The position numbers were made by a program, and so were the translations under genes. Under the pieces are notes generated by a model. That model saw only the letters and a program-made list of their open reading frames with translations, had not been told where the DNA came from and searched no databases. Below, one piece after another: positions 16,070 to 24,406 of a stretch of DNA of 64,000 bases (positions are counted from its first letter, which is position 1; every line of letters begins with the position of its first letter). This DNA comes from Oceanitalea sp047302425. GTDB lineage: Bacteria; Actinomycetota; Actinomycetes; Actinomycetales; Actinomycetaceae. The stretch is from assembly GCF_047302425.1 (NCBI RefSeq), contig NZ_CP154855.1, positions 558,001 through 622,000 of the forward strand. The letters are read 5' to 3'.

Positions 16070-16080
16070 ACCTCGGATGT
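16070..16080. promoter_or_regulatory. Candidate fucose-regulon operator, ROK side
   Basis: ACCTCGGATGT matches the palindrome ACATC(C/G)GATGT at 10 of 11 positions. It lies just upstream of the TAGTAT -10 box of the divergent ROK gene, where a bound repressor would block RNA polymerase. Confidence 0.6.
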
Positions 16081-16143
16081 CTTTGAGCGTTCCCCGAGGG
16101 GGAGTGAGCGAATCAGGCCAAACCGAGGCACTTGCCTCAAGGG

Positions 16144-16154
16144 ACATCGGATGG
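16144..16154. promoter_or_regulatory. Candidate fucose-regulon operator, FAH side
   Basis: ACATCGGATGG (10 of 11) sits between TTGCCT (16132-16137) and TAGCGT (16156-16161), which form a plausible promoter with 18-bp spacing for the gene starting at 16201. Confidence 0.68.
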
Positions 16155-16200
16155 CTAGCGTGTCGCGCGTCGGGCACGGTGCCCGGCGGAAAGGTGGGTC

Positions 16201-17061
16201 ATGAGGTTCCTGCGTGTGGGAGAGATCGGCCGGGAGCTGCCCGCCGTCGAGGTCGTCGAGGGTGACCGGACGGTCGTGCGTGACCTGCGGCCGGTGACGG
16301 CCGACATCGACGGCCCCTTCCTCGCGTCCGGCCCGGTCGACCGGGTACGCGCGGCCCTCGCCGACGGGATGCTGCCCGAGCGCGACATCACCGGCCAGCG
16401 TCTCGGTGCGCCTATCGCCCGCCCCGGCACCATCGTGTGCATCGGCCTCAACTACCGCGACCACGCGGCCGAGACCGGTGCCGCCATCCCCGCCGAGCCC
16501 GTCGTGTTCATGAAGGCGCCGAACACCATGGTCGGCCCCCACGACGACGTGCTCGTGCCCCGCGGCTCGACGAAGACCGACTGGGAGGTCGAGCTCGGCG
16601 TCGTCATCGGGCGGCGCGCGCGCTACCTCGGCTCCCGGGAGGAGGCGGCCGGGGTCATCGCCGGGTACGCCACCTCGCACGACGTCTCCGAGCGCGAGTT
16701 CCAGCTCGAGCGCGGCGGGCAGTGGGACAAGGGCAAGAGCTGCGAGACCTTCAACCCCTTCGGCCCCTACCTGGTGCCGGCCGAGGAGGTCGCCGACCCG
16801 CAGGACCTCCGGATGACGCTGAGCGTCAACGGCGTCACGCGGCAGAACGGCACCACGGCGACGATGATCTTCGACGTCCTCGAGTGCGTCCGGTACCTCA
16901 GCCAGTTCATGGTCCTCGAGCCGGGGGACGTCGTGAACACCGGGACGCCCGCGGGCGTCGCCCTCGGCCTGCCGGACACGCCCTACCTGCGTGCCGGTGA
17001 CGTCGTCGAGCTCGAGATCGAGGGCCTGGGCGCCCAGCGCCAGCGGCTGGTCCAGGCATGA
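16201..17061 (+). CDS. FAH-family 2,4-diketo-3-deoxy-L-fuconate hydrolase
   Basis: 286 residues of the fumarylacetoacetate hydrolase fold. After an N-terminal domain, GTIVCIGLNYRDHAAE near residue 80 opens the catalytic domain; TDWEVELGVVIGR near 130 carries the E-x-E metal ligands and TSHDVSERE the aspartate; GDVVNTGTPAGVALG closes it. In the non-phosphorylating L-fucose and L-rhamnose routes, such an enzyme splits the 2,4-diketo-3-deoxy acid to pyruvate and L-lactate. That role is inferred from the neighbours (dehydrogenase, fuconate dehydratase, fucosidases). ATG has AAAGGTGG just upstream. It is first of an operon with overlapping stop/start junctions, behind a promoter with an operator at 16144. 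Confidence 0.88.
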   Translation: MRFLRVGEIGRELPAVEVVEGDRTVVRDLRPVTADIDGPFLASGPVDRVRAALADGMLPERDITGQRLGAPIARPGTIVCIGLNYRDHAAETGAAIPAEPVVFMKAPNTMVGPHDDVLVPRGSTKTDWEVELGVVIGRRARYLGSREEAAGVIAGYATSHDVSEREFQLERGGQWDKGKSCETFNPFGPYLVPAEEVADPQDLRMTLSVNGVTRQNGTTATMIFDVLECVRYLSQFMVLEPGDVVNTGTPAGVALGLPDTPYLRAGDVVELEIEGLGAQRQRLVQA

Positions 17062-17816
17062 GCGCCGCCGACCTCACCGGCCGCGTCGCCGTCGTCACCG
17101 GCGGGGCGTCCGGTATCGGCGCCGTGACGGCGCAGCACCTCGCCGCCGCCGGGGCCCGCGTGGCGGTCCTCGACCGCGACGTCACGGGCGTCACGGGCCA
17201 CGCCGTCGCCTGCGACGTCACCGACGACGACGCCGTCCGTGCCGCCGTCGCGGACGTCGCCGCCACCCTCGGGGGCATCGACGTGCTCGTCAGCAACGCC
17301 GGCATCGGCGCCACGGGCACGGTCGAGGACACCGACGCGGCGACGTTCCTGCGGGTGCTCGACGTCAACGTCGTCGGGATCGCGCGGACGACCGCCGCGG
17401 CCCTGCCGCACCTGCGGCGCTCCCCGGCGCCGGCGGTCGTGACGATGTGCTCCATCGCCGCCCACGTCGGCCTCGTCCAGCGGGCGGCCTACTCGGCGTC
17501 CAAGGGCGCCGTCCTCGCGCTGACCCGCGCGATGGCAGCCGACCACGTCGGTGAGGGCATCCGGGTCAACGCCGTCAGCCCGGGCACGGTCAACACCCCG
17601 TGGGTGCAGCGCCTGCTCGCCCAGGCGGCCGACCCGGCGGCGGAGGAGGCCCGGCTGCGTCACCGGCAGCCCACCCGCCGCCTCGTCGAGCCTGCGGAGG
17701 TCGCCGGTGCGGTCCTCTACCTCGCGTCCGGGCTCAGCGCCGGCGTCACGGGCACGGTCGTCCACGTCGACGGCGGGATGCACGCCGTCCAGATCCCCGC
17801 GGAGGTCCACGCATGA
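17058..17816 (+). CDS. SDR dehydrogenase, probable 2-keto-3-deoxy-L-fuconate dehydrogenase
   Basis: 252 residues of a classical short-chain dehydrogenase. TGGASGIG (residues 13-20) binds NAD(P), an Asp at the end of beta-2 (VLDRD) favours NAD, SNAGIG is the NNAG variant, the catalytic Ser is in MCSIAAH and the Tyr/Lys pair in AAYSASKGA near residue 138. VHVDGGMHAV closes the fold. In L-fucose oxidation this family oxidises 2-keto-3-deoxy-L-fuconate to the 2,4-diketo acid; placement between the FAH hydrolase and the fuconate dehydratase supports that role. It overlaps the FAH gene by ATGA (17058-17061) and the next gene by ATGA as well, so all three are translationally coupled. Confidence 0.88.
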   Translation: MSAADLTGRVAVVTGGASGIGAVTAQHLAAAGARVAVLDRDVTGVTGHAVACDVTDDDAVRAAVADVAATLGGIDVLVSNAGIGATGTVEDTDAATFLRVLDVNVVGIARTTAAALPHLRRSPAPAVVTMCSIAAHVGLVQRAAYSASKGAVLALTRAMAADHVGEGIRVNAVSPGTVNTPWVQRLLAQAADPAAEEARLRHRQPTRRLVEPAEVAGAVLYLASGLSAGVTGTVVHVDGGMHAVQIPAEVHA

Positions 17817-19420
17817 GCCCGACGATCGCGTCCGCCGACGGTACGGAGATCCCCCTCGCCTCCGAGGTCTGGTGCCCGCCCCTGCCGCCCGTGGCGGCCG
17901 ACGGGCTCGCCCGCCCGCGCATCGGCATCGCCGGGATCTCGATCGAGTCGAGCACCTTCTCCCCCCACGTCTCCGGGTGGGAGGCCTTCACGGTGCGCCG
18001 CGGGGCGGAGCTCCGGGCGTACTACCCGTTCCTCGCCGACGACGACGCGGAGCTGTGGACCGCGGCCTCCTGGGTCCCGTTCCTCCACGGCCGCTCGCTG
18101 CCTGGCGGCGCCGTCGACCCCGAGGTCTACCGCGCGATGCGCGACGAGATCGTCGCCCGGATCGAGGCCGAGGTCGCCGAGCACGGTGCCCTCGACGGCC
18201 TCTTCCTCGACATCCACGGTGCCATGAGCGTCGTCGGCATGGACGACGCCGAGGGTGACCTCGCGACGGCGGTGCGCGAAGCGCTGGGCCCCGACACCCT
18301 CGTCTCGGCGTCGATGGACCTGCACGGCAACGTCTCGCCCGAGCTGTCCGAAGCCGTCGACCTCCTCACCTGCTACCGCATGGCCCCGCACGAGGACGCG
18401 TGGAACACCAAGGAGCGCGCCGTCCACAACCTCCTGGCCCGGCTGCGCGGGCCCGGCGGCAGCGACCCGCTCGCACGGCGCCCCTGGCAGGCGTGGGTCC
18501 AGGTCCCCGTCCTGCTGCCCGGGGAGAAGACGAGCACCCGCCTCGAGCCGGCCAAGGGTCTGTACGAGCGGCTGCCGCACGTCGAGGCGCGTGACGGCGT
18601 CCTCGACGCCTCGATCTGGATCGGCTACGCCTGGGCGGACGAGCCCCGCTGCCAGATGGCCGTCGTCGTCACCGGCGACGACCCCGACGTCATCACCGCC
18701 GAGGCCGCTGCTCTCGCCCGGGGGCTGTGGGACGCCCGGCGCGACTTCGCCTTCGTCGCACCCGTCGGGACGCTCGACGAGTGCCTGCGCCTGGCCCTGG
18801 ACCGGCCCGCGGACGCGCCGCGCCCCTACGTCATCTCCGACTCGGGGGACAACCCGACGGCGGGTGGCGCCGGAGACGTGTCGTGGACCCTCGGTGAGCT
18901 GCTGGCGCACCCGGAGCTCCAGGAGCCCGGCCGGGCCGTCATCCACGCGAGCACCTTCGACCCGGCGGCCGTCGCGACAGCCGTCGAGGCCGGGGTGGGG
19001 GCCACGGTCGACGTCGCGGTCGGCGGACGGGTCGACGGGCGCTACCGCGGCCCGGTGCCGATGCGCGCCGAGGTCGTCTCCATCACCCCCGGCGACCCCG
19101 TCGCGGGCACCGTCGTCGTGCTGCGTCAGGGTGCCGTCCACGCCGTCGTCACCGAACGGCGCAAGCCCTACCACCACGTCGCCGACTTCACCGACCTCGG
19201 GCTCGACCCCTGCAATGCCGACGTCGTCCTCGTGAAGATCGGGTACCTCGAGCCGGAGCTCTACGACATGGCGGCGGACTGGCGCATGGCGCTCACGCCC
19301 GGCGGCGTCGACCAGGACCTCCTGCGGCTTGGTCACCACCGGATCGTGCGACCCATGTACCCATTCGACCCGGACGCCCCGGACCCGGAGCTGCGGCCCG
19401 TCCTCCGCCGGCGAGCGTAA
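17813..19420 (+). CDS. M81-family (MlrC-like) metallopeptidase homologue
   Basis: 535 residues with both MlrC domains. After some 40 variable residues, RIGIAGISIESSTFSPH starts the M81 catalytic domain; FLDIHGAMSV near residue 130 and SMDLHGNVSPE near 165 hold candidate zinc ligands (Asp/His), with MAPHEDAWNTKERA following. The C-terminal MlrC domain contains SDSGDNPTAGGAGD near 345. Characterised MlrC opens or degrades the linear microcystin peptide, but most homologues sit in catabolic clusters for small acids and have no known substrate. The gene is the third of the fucose operon (ATGA overlap with the SDR). Amide or ester hydrolysis of a fucose-derived compound is possible; this is a guess from position. 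Confidence 0.85.
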   Translation: MSPTIASADGTEIPLASEVWCPPLPPVAADGLARPRIGIAGISIESSTFSPHVSGWEAFTVRRGAELRAYYPFLADDDAELWTAASWVPFLHGRSLPGGAVDPEVYRAMRDEIVARIEAEVAEHGALDGLFLDIHGAMSVVGMDDAEGDLATAVREALGPDTLVSASMDLHGNVSPELSEAVDLLTCYRMAPHEDAWNTKERAVHNLLARLRGPGGSDPLARRPWQAWVQVPVLLPGEKTSTRLEPAKGLYERLPHVEARDGVLDASIWIGYAWADEPRCQMAVVVTGDDPDVITAEAAALARGLWDARRDFAFVAPVGTLDECLRLALDRPADAPRPYVISDSGDNPTAGGAGDVSWTLGELLAHPELQEPGRAVIHASTFDPAAVATAVEAGVGATVDVAVGGRVDGRYRGPVPMRAEVVSITPGDPVAGTVVVLRQGAVHAVVTERRKPYHHVADFTDLGLDPCNADVVLVKIGYLEPELYDMAADWRMALTPGGVDQDLLRLGHHRIVRPMYPFDPDAPDPELRPVLRRRA

Positions 19421-19509
19421 GCAGAGGTCCGATCTGTCCTATGTGTGTGTCATCCCAGAGTGCGGAACAGTGCAGTTGGTTGGCCGGTTCCGTCCCATAT
19501 GCTTCACTA

Positions 19510-19520
19510 ACATCCGATGT
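19510..19520. promoter_or_regulatory. Perfect fucose-regulon operator before fuconate dehydratase
   Basis: ACATCCGATGT, a perfect 5-1-5 palindrome. Upstream TTGGTT (19476-19481) and TATGCT (19498-19503) form a 16-bp-spaced promoter, which would place the transcription start at about the operator, a good location for repression. The rest of the 151-bp gap (19421-19571) holds only this promoter and a GAGAGG ribosome-binding site at 19561-19566. Confidence 0.75.
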
Positions 19521-19571
19521 CTTAACCACATCTGGCCGGAGCGATGTCGCCCGGCGTCACGAGAGGTCGTC

Positions 19572-20879
19572 ATGAGCACCCTGTCCGCCGTCGAGGTCAC
19601 CGACCTGCGGTTCCCCACCTCGCGGGAGCTCGACGGCTCCGACGCCATGAACCCCGACCCCGACTACTCGGCCGCCTACGTCCGCGTCCGCACCTCCGAC
19701 GGGGACTGCGGGTACGGCTTCGTGTTCACGATCGGCCGCGGCAACGACGTCCAGGCGGCGGCCGTGCGCGCGCTCGAGGGGTACGTCGTGGGCCGGCCCA
19801 CCGAGGAGGTGCTCGCCGACCTCGGTGACCTGTGGCGCGAGCTGGTCCACGACAGCCAGCTGCGGTGGCTCGGGCCCGAGAAGGGCGTCATGCACATGGC
19901 GATCGGCGCCGTCGTCAACGCGCTGTGGGACCTGCGGGCGCGCCGCGCAGGGCTGCCGCTGTGGCAGCTCCTCGCCGGCCTGAGCCCCGAGGAGCTCGTC
20001 GACCTTGTCGACTTCCGCTACCTCGAGGACGCCCTGGACCGGGACGAGGCGCTGGACATCCTCCGGGCTGCCGTCCCCGGGCGTGCCGAGCGCACGGCGC
20101 ACCTCCTCGCGGAGGGTTACCCGGCCTACACGACGACACCCGGCTGGCTGGGCTACGACGACGAGAAGCTCGTCGCGCTCTCGCGCGAGGCGGTGGCCGA
20201 GGGCTTCGAGCAGATCAAGCTCAAGGTCGGCGGCAACCTCGAGGACGACGTCCGACGCCTGGCCCTGGCCCGCGAGGCCGTCGGGCCGCGGGTGCGGGTG
20301 GCCGTCGACGCCAACCAGCGGTGGGGCGTCGACGAGGCGGTGCGGTGGATCGACGCCCTGCGCCCCTTCGACCCGTGGTGGGTGGAGGAGCCGACGAGCC
20401 CGGACGACATCCTCGCCCACGCGGCGATCGCCCAGGCCATCGCCCCGATCCGGGTCGCCACCGGTGAGCACGTCCAGAACCGGGTCGTGTTCAAGCAGCT
20501 CCTCCAGGCGGGCGGGGCCCAGGTCGTCCAGATCGACGCGTGCCGGGTGGCCGGCGTCAACGAGAACATCGCGATTCTCCTGCTCGCCGCCAAGTTCGGC
20601 GTGCCCGTGTGCCCGCACGCCGGCGGGGTCGGCCTGTGCGAGGTCGTGCAGCATCTGTCGATGTTCGACTACGTCGCCGTCTCCGCCTCGCTCGAGGGAC
20701 GCGCCATCGAGTACGTCGACCATCTCCACGAGCACTTTACCGACCCGGTGCGCGTGCGTCGTGGGCGGTACCTCGCACCGACGACGCCGGGGGGCGGCGG
20801 CCGGATGCACGAGGCGACACTCGTCGACCACGTCTACCCCGAGGGCTCCGTGTGGGCCGGGACGGAGCTCTCCGCATGA
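19572..20879 (+). CDS. L-fuconate dehydratase (enolase superfamily)
   Basis: 435 residues, the length of characterised L-fuconate dehydratase and human ENOSF1. The N-terminal cap carries FPTSRELDGSDAMNPDPDYS, typical of this group. The barrel shows KLKVGG (the K-x-K general base near residue 218), VDANQRW, EEPTSPDD and GEHVQN as the three acidic magnesium ligands, and CPHAGGVGLCE with the catalytic histidine near 345. It dehydrates L-fuconate to 2-keto-3-deoxy-L-fuconate. ATG 19572 has GAGAGG six bases upstream. It begins a second transcription unit, with its own promoter and perfect operator, and overlaps the fucosidase start by ATGA. Specificity is supported both by cap sequence and by context. 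Confidence 0.94.
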   Translation: MSTLSAVEVTDLRFPTSRELDGSDAMNPDPDYSAAYVRVRTSDGDCGYGFVFTIGRGNDVQAAAVRALEGYVVGRPTEEVLADLGDLWRELVHDSQLRWLGPEKGVMHMAIGAVVNALWDLRARRAGLPLWQLLAGLSPEELVDLVDFRYLEDALDRDEALDILRAAVPGRAERTAHLLAEGYPAYTTTPGWLGYDDEKLVALSREAVAEGFEQIKLKVGGNLEDDVRRLALAREAVGPRVRVAVDANQRWGVDEAVRWIDALRPFDPWWVEEPTSPDDILAHAAIAQAIAPIRVATGEHVQNRVVFKQLLQAGGAQVVQIDACRVAGVNENIAILLLAAKFGVPVCPHAGGVGLCEVVQHLSMFDYVAVSASLEGRAIEYVDHLHEHFTDPVRVRRGRYLAPTTPGGGGRMHEATLVDHVYPEGSVWAGTELSA

Positions 20880-22168
20880 GTGCACCCACGACGCCCCACA
20901 CGGCCTGGTTCACCCACGACCGCTTCGGGATGTTCGTCCACTTCGGGCTCTACTCGATGCTCGCGCGCCACGAGTGGGTGATGACCCGCGAGCGCACCCC
21001 CGTCGCCGAGTACGAGCGGTACGCCGAGCTCTTCGACCCTGACCTCTTCGACGCCCGCGCCCTCGCGCGTGCCGCCAAGGACGCAGGGATGCGGTACGTC
21101 GTCCTCACCGCGAAGCACCACGAGGGCTTCGCCCTGTGGGGTACCGCGCTCAGCGACTACAACGCCGTGCGCGCGTGCGGCCGCGACCTGGTCCGGGAGT
21201 TCGTCGACGCTGCGCGGGCCGAGGGACTGCGCGTCGGCCTCTACTTCTCGGTCATCGACTGGCACCACCCCGACTTCACGATCGACTACCACCACCCGCG
21301 ACGCGACGACGCCGATGCCCGGGAGCAGAACGCCGGCAAGGACATGGCGCGCTACCGCGAGTACCTGCACGGCCAGGTCCGCGAGCTTCTCACCGGGTAC
21401 GGGCGGATCGACTACCTCTTCTACGACTTCACCTACGTCGAGGAGGTCGACGGGTGGGCGGGCAAGGGCCCGGAGGACTGGGACGCCGAGGCGCTGCTGG
21501 CGATGACCCGTGAGCTGCAGCCGGGCATCATCGTCAACGACCGGCTCGGGATCCCCGGTGACCTCGTCACGCCCGAGCAGTACCAGCCGGACGCGCCCAT
21601 GGAGCGCGACGGCGAGCCCGTCCTCTGGGAGGCGTGCCAGACCCTCAACGGGTCCTGGGGGTACGACAGGGACAACTTCGACTTCAAGACGCCGGACCTG
21701 CTCGTCCGGATGCTCGTCGACTCGGTCGCCAAGGGCGGCAACGTCCTGCTCAACGTCGGCCCCGACGGCCGGGGGGCGCTCGCCCGCCGCGACGCGGAGA
21801 CGCTCGCCGCGATCGGGGAGTGGATGCGCCTGCACGAGCGGTCGGTCCGCGGCGCCGGGCCGGCCGAGATCGCTGCCCCGCCCGGCACCGTGCTCACCCA
21901 GCGCGGGGACCGGCTGTACGTCCACCTGCTCACGTGGCCCTTCGGTCACGTACACCTGCCTGGCCTCGCCGGGCGCGTGCGGCACGCCCAGCTGCTGCAC
22001 GACGGCTCCGAGGTCCGCCGGGTCGAGATCGACCCGGACCAGCGGGCCTGGAACACGACTCCCGGGGGCCAGCCCCCGGGGACGCTGACGCTGTTGCTGC
22101 CGGCAGTGCGGCCAGACGTCATCCACCCGGTCGTCGAGGTCTTCCTCGAGCCGGTCCCACGGACCTGA
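20876..22168 (+). CDS. GH29 alpha-L-fucosidase, cytoplasmic
   Basis: 430 residues of a GH29 fucosidase. The FGMFVHFGLYS motif lies near residue 18, TAKHHEGFALW near residue 80, and the nucleophile aspartate is expected in the IDYLFYDFTY segment near 185; the conserved LNGSWGYDRDNFDFK and NVLLNVGPDGRG stretches follow. A small C-terminal beta domain ends the protein. It releases L-fucose with retention from fucosylated oligosaccharides. No signal peptide is present, so it acts on imported glycans. It overlaps the fuconate dehydratase gene by ATGA and precedes the importer genes by 47 bases, so substrate uptake, release and oxidation are co-ordinated in one unit. Confidence 0.93.
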   Translation: MSAPTTPHTAWFTHDRFGMFVHFGLYSMLARHEWVMTRERTPVAEYERYAELFDPDLFDARALARAAKDAGMRYVVLTAKHHEGFALWGTALSDYNAVRACGRDLVREFVDAARAEGLRVGLYFSVIDWHHPDFTIDYHHPRRDDADAREQNAGKDMARYREYLHGQVRELLTGYGRIDYLFYDFTYVEEVDGWAGKGPEDWDAEALLAMTRELQPGIIVNDRLGIPGDLVTPEQYQPDAPMERDGEPVLWEACQTLNGSWGYDRDNFDFKTPDLLVRMLVDSVAKGGNVLLNVGPDGRGALARRDAETLAAIGEWMRLHERSVRGAGPAEIAAPPGTVLTQRGDRLYVHLLTWPFGHVHLPGLAGRVRHAQLLHDGSEVRRVEIDPDQRAWNTTPGGQPPGTLTLLLPAVRPDVIHPVVEVFLEPVPRT

Positions 22169-22215
22169 CGTCGTCGTCGGTCCGGTTTCACCCATCACAC
22201 AGAACTGGGGTTCAC

Positions 22216-23478
22216 ATGAAGGCACGCAAGCCTCTCGTCGCCACCACCGCGGCCGTCGCCGTCCTCGCCCTGGCGGCCTGCTCGGGGGACTCAGGCTCGG
22301 CATCCGGCGACACGGGCGGATCCGCTGAGATCGTCTGGGACATGTGGGCGGGGAGCGACTCCGACATCGCCGCGCTCGAGAGCAGCCTCGCGATCGCGCA
22401 GGAGGAGAACCCGGACGTCGAGATCTCCCTGCAGACGGCGCCGTGGAACGACTACTTCACCAAGCTGACGACGAACCTGTCCTCGGGCAACGTCGCCTGC
22501 ATCACCTCGATGAACGGCCAGCGGCTGTCCGGCTACGCCGACGCGTTCATGGAGCTCACCGAGGCCGACCTCGAGACGGCCGGGATCGACCCCGCCGACT
22601 TCACCGACGGCGCGCTCGACATCATGACCTACGACGGGAAGCTGCTCGGCATCCCGTACGACGTCTCGGCGATGCTCACGTATTACAACAAGGACGCCTT
22701 CGACGCGGCCGGCGCCGCCTACCCGGAGAACGGGTGGACCTGGGAGGAGTTCGAGGCGGCCGCCGCGGGGGCGACGACCGACTCCATGAAGGGCTTCGCC
22801 ATGGGCATGGCGGAGTTCCAGTGGATGGCGATCCCGATCGCCGTCTCCGGGACCCAGCCCGTCACCGAGGACGGTGAGCTCAACCTCACCGACCCGGCCT
22901 TCGTCGAGGCCGCCGAGCAGTACGCGTCCCTCGTCGAGAACGGCTACGCTGACCCGGCGCCGTCGGCCTCCGAGACCGGCTGGGGCGAGAGTCAGTACGC
23001 CGCCGGCAACGCGGCCATGGCCGTCGACGGCACGTGGAACGCCGTCTCCTACATCAACAACGACCCTGGCTTCGCCGCCGGCATGGTCAACCTGCCCGCG
23101 GGCGATGACGGCGCGACGAGCCTCGTGCTCGGCTCGGGCTACGGGATCTCCGCCAACTGCGAGAACAAGGAGGCCGCGCTCCAGGTGCTCGGCTCCCTCG
23201 TGGGAGAGGCCGCCCAGGACGACATCGCCGCGTCCGGCCGGTCCTACCCCGCCCGCACGTCGTCGCAGCCGCTGTACTTCGAGTCGATCGACGAGTCCAT
23301 CCGGGACGAGGTTCAGGCCGCGTTCGACGCCGCCTTCGCGGACGTCGAGGGGCAGCGCTCGACCGACAACTGGACCCAGATCAGTGAGACGTTCCCGAAC
23401 AACCTCGTGAGCGTCTACCAGGGTTCGACGTCGGTCGCGGACATGCTCGCCGCCACCCAGGCGCAGTTCGAGAACTGA
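22216..23478 (+). CDS. Sugar ABC transporter substrate-binding lipoprotein
   Basis: 420 residues of the family 1 extracellular solute-binding proteins (CUT1 sugar class). The signal peptide (about 21 residues) ends with a LAAC lipobox, so the mature protein is lipid-anchored at Cys22 outside the membrane. The mature part has IVWDMWAGSD, the ITSMNGQRLSGYAD region, PYDVSAMLTYYNKDAF and AAGNAAMAVDGTWN, as in oligosaccharide binders. It should deliver fucose or, since two intracellular fucosidases are encoded nearby, a fucosylated oligosaccharide to the two permeases that follow. No operator copy lies in the 47-bp upstream gap, consistent with read-through from the promoter at 19500. No strong Shine-Dalgarno precedes the ATG. 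Confidence 0.92.
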   Translation: MKARKPLVATTAAVAVLALAACSGDSGSASGDTGGSAEIVWDMWAGSDSDIAALESSLAIAQEENPDVEISLQTAPWNDYFTKLTTNLSSGNVACITSMNGQRLSGYADAFMELTEADLETAGIDPADFTDGALDIMTYDGKLLGIPYDVSAMLTYYNKDAFDAAGAAYPENGWTWEEFEAAAAGATTDSMKGFAMGMAEFQWMAIPIAVSGTQPVTEDGELNLTDPAFVEAAEQYASLVENGYADPAPSASETGWGESQYAAGNAAMAVDGTWNAVSYINNDPGFAAGMVNLPAGDDGATSLVLGSGYGISANCENKEAALQVLGSLVGEAAQDDIAASGRSYPARTSSQPLYFESIDESIRDEVQAAFDAAFADVEGQRSTDNWTQISETFPNNLVSVYQGSTSVADMLAATQAQFEN

Positions 23479-23494
23479 CCGGGACCCGACTGCG

Positions 23495-24406
23495 ATGCAG
23501 ATGACGTCCTCTCGCGGGCGCCGCAGCACGCTGAGCAAGGTCGAGTCCCGCCACGCGTTGGGCTTCATCAGCCCCGCGCTGGCGGGCCTCGGCCTGTTCA
23601 CGGCCGTGCCCGTCGTCCTGTCCGTGGTGATGAGCCTGTTCGACTGGCCGGCGTGGGGCGACCGGAGCTTCATCGGCATCGGCAACTACGTCGACCTCTT
23701 CACCACCAACCCCGACTTCTGGCCGGCGCTGCGCAACTCCGCGCTCTTCACCCTGCTCTACGTGCCGGCCAACGTCGCCATCGCGCTGGGCCTGGCGCTG
23801 CTGCTCGGCCCGCGCATCCGCGGCCGTGGCGCCTTCCGGGTGCTGTTCTTCATCCCGGTCGTCACGCCGATCGTCGCGAACGCCCTCGTGTGGAAGATGC
23901 TGCTCCAGCCGCAAGGCTTGTTCAACGGCATCTCGATGTCGGTCTTCGGCTACGAGCTGCCCAACTTCCTGGCCGACCCCGAGTGGGCCATGGTCATGGT
24001 CGTCGTCATGTCGGTGTGGCAGGGCATGGGCTACAACATGCTCATCTTCTCGGCGGCGCTCGAGCAGGTGTCACCCGCCGTCGTGGAGGCGGCCCGGATC
24101 GACGGCGCGGCCGGGTTGCGGATGATCGCCTCGATCCTCGTCCCCTCGATCTCGCCGGCGATCTTCTTCGCCACGGTGATGACGATGATCAGCTCGCTCC
24201 AGGTCTTCGCCCAGCCGCAGCTGCTCACCGGCGGCGGCCCGGGCAACGCCACGCTGCCGCTGGTCATGTTCATCTACAACCAGGGATTCCAGTTCCAGCA
24301 GCTCGGTCTCGCCGCCGCGGGTGCCTGGGTCCTGTTCGTCCTCATCATCGGTCTGACCGCGCTCCAGTTCCAGGCGCAGAAGCGGTGGGTTCACTATGAG
24401 CACTGA
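23495..24406 (+). CDS. Sugar ABC transporter permease, MalF-like
   Basis: 303 residues with six predicted membrane helices, of the CUT1 permease type. The cytoplasmic EAA loop, which docks the ATPase, reads VEAARIDGAAGLRMIASILVP near residue 205 (only its core is quoted). The N-terminus FISPALAGLGLFTAVPVV is the first helix. Two ATGs, at 23495 and 23501, are possible starts; neither has a clear ribosome-binding site. It follows the binding protein by 16 bases and overlaps the second permease by 11 bases. Together the two form the membrane channel of the putative fucose/fucoside importer. No ATP-binding subunit gene is found in the cluster, so a shared MsiK-type ATPase encoded elsewhere is expected. 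Confidence 0.92.
   Translation: MQMTSSRGRRSTLSKVESRHALGFISPALAGLGLFTAVPVVLSVVMSLFDWPAWGDRSFIGIGNYVDLFTTNPDFWPALRNSALFTLLYVPANVAIALGLALLLGPRIRGRGAFRVLFFIPVVTPIVANALVWKMLLQPQGLFNGISMSVFGYELPNFLADPEWAMVMVVVMSVWQGMGYNMLIFSAALEQVSPAVVEAARIDGAAGLRMIASILVPSISPAIFFATVMTMISSLQVFAQPQLLTGGGPGNATLPLVMFIYNQGFQFQQLGLAAAGAWVLFVLIIGLTALQFQAQKRWVHYEH

Noticed and set aside
19425..19437. AGGTCCGATCTGT, a possible extra fucose operator
   Set aside because: Only 8 of 11 positions fit and no promoter overlaps it; not counted as a site.
22061..22080. GC-rich 9-bp inverted repeat within the first fucosidase gene
   Set aside because: It lies inside the coding sequence near the end and reflects Pro/Gly codons; no transcript end is expected there.
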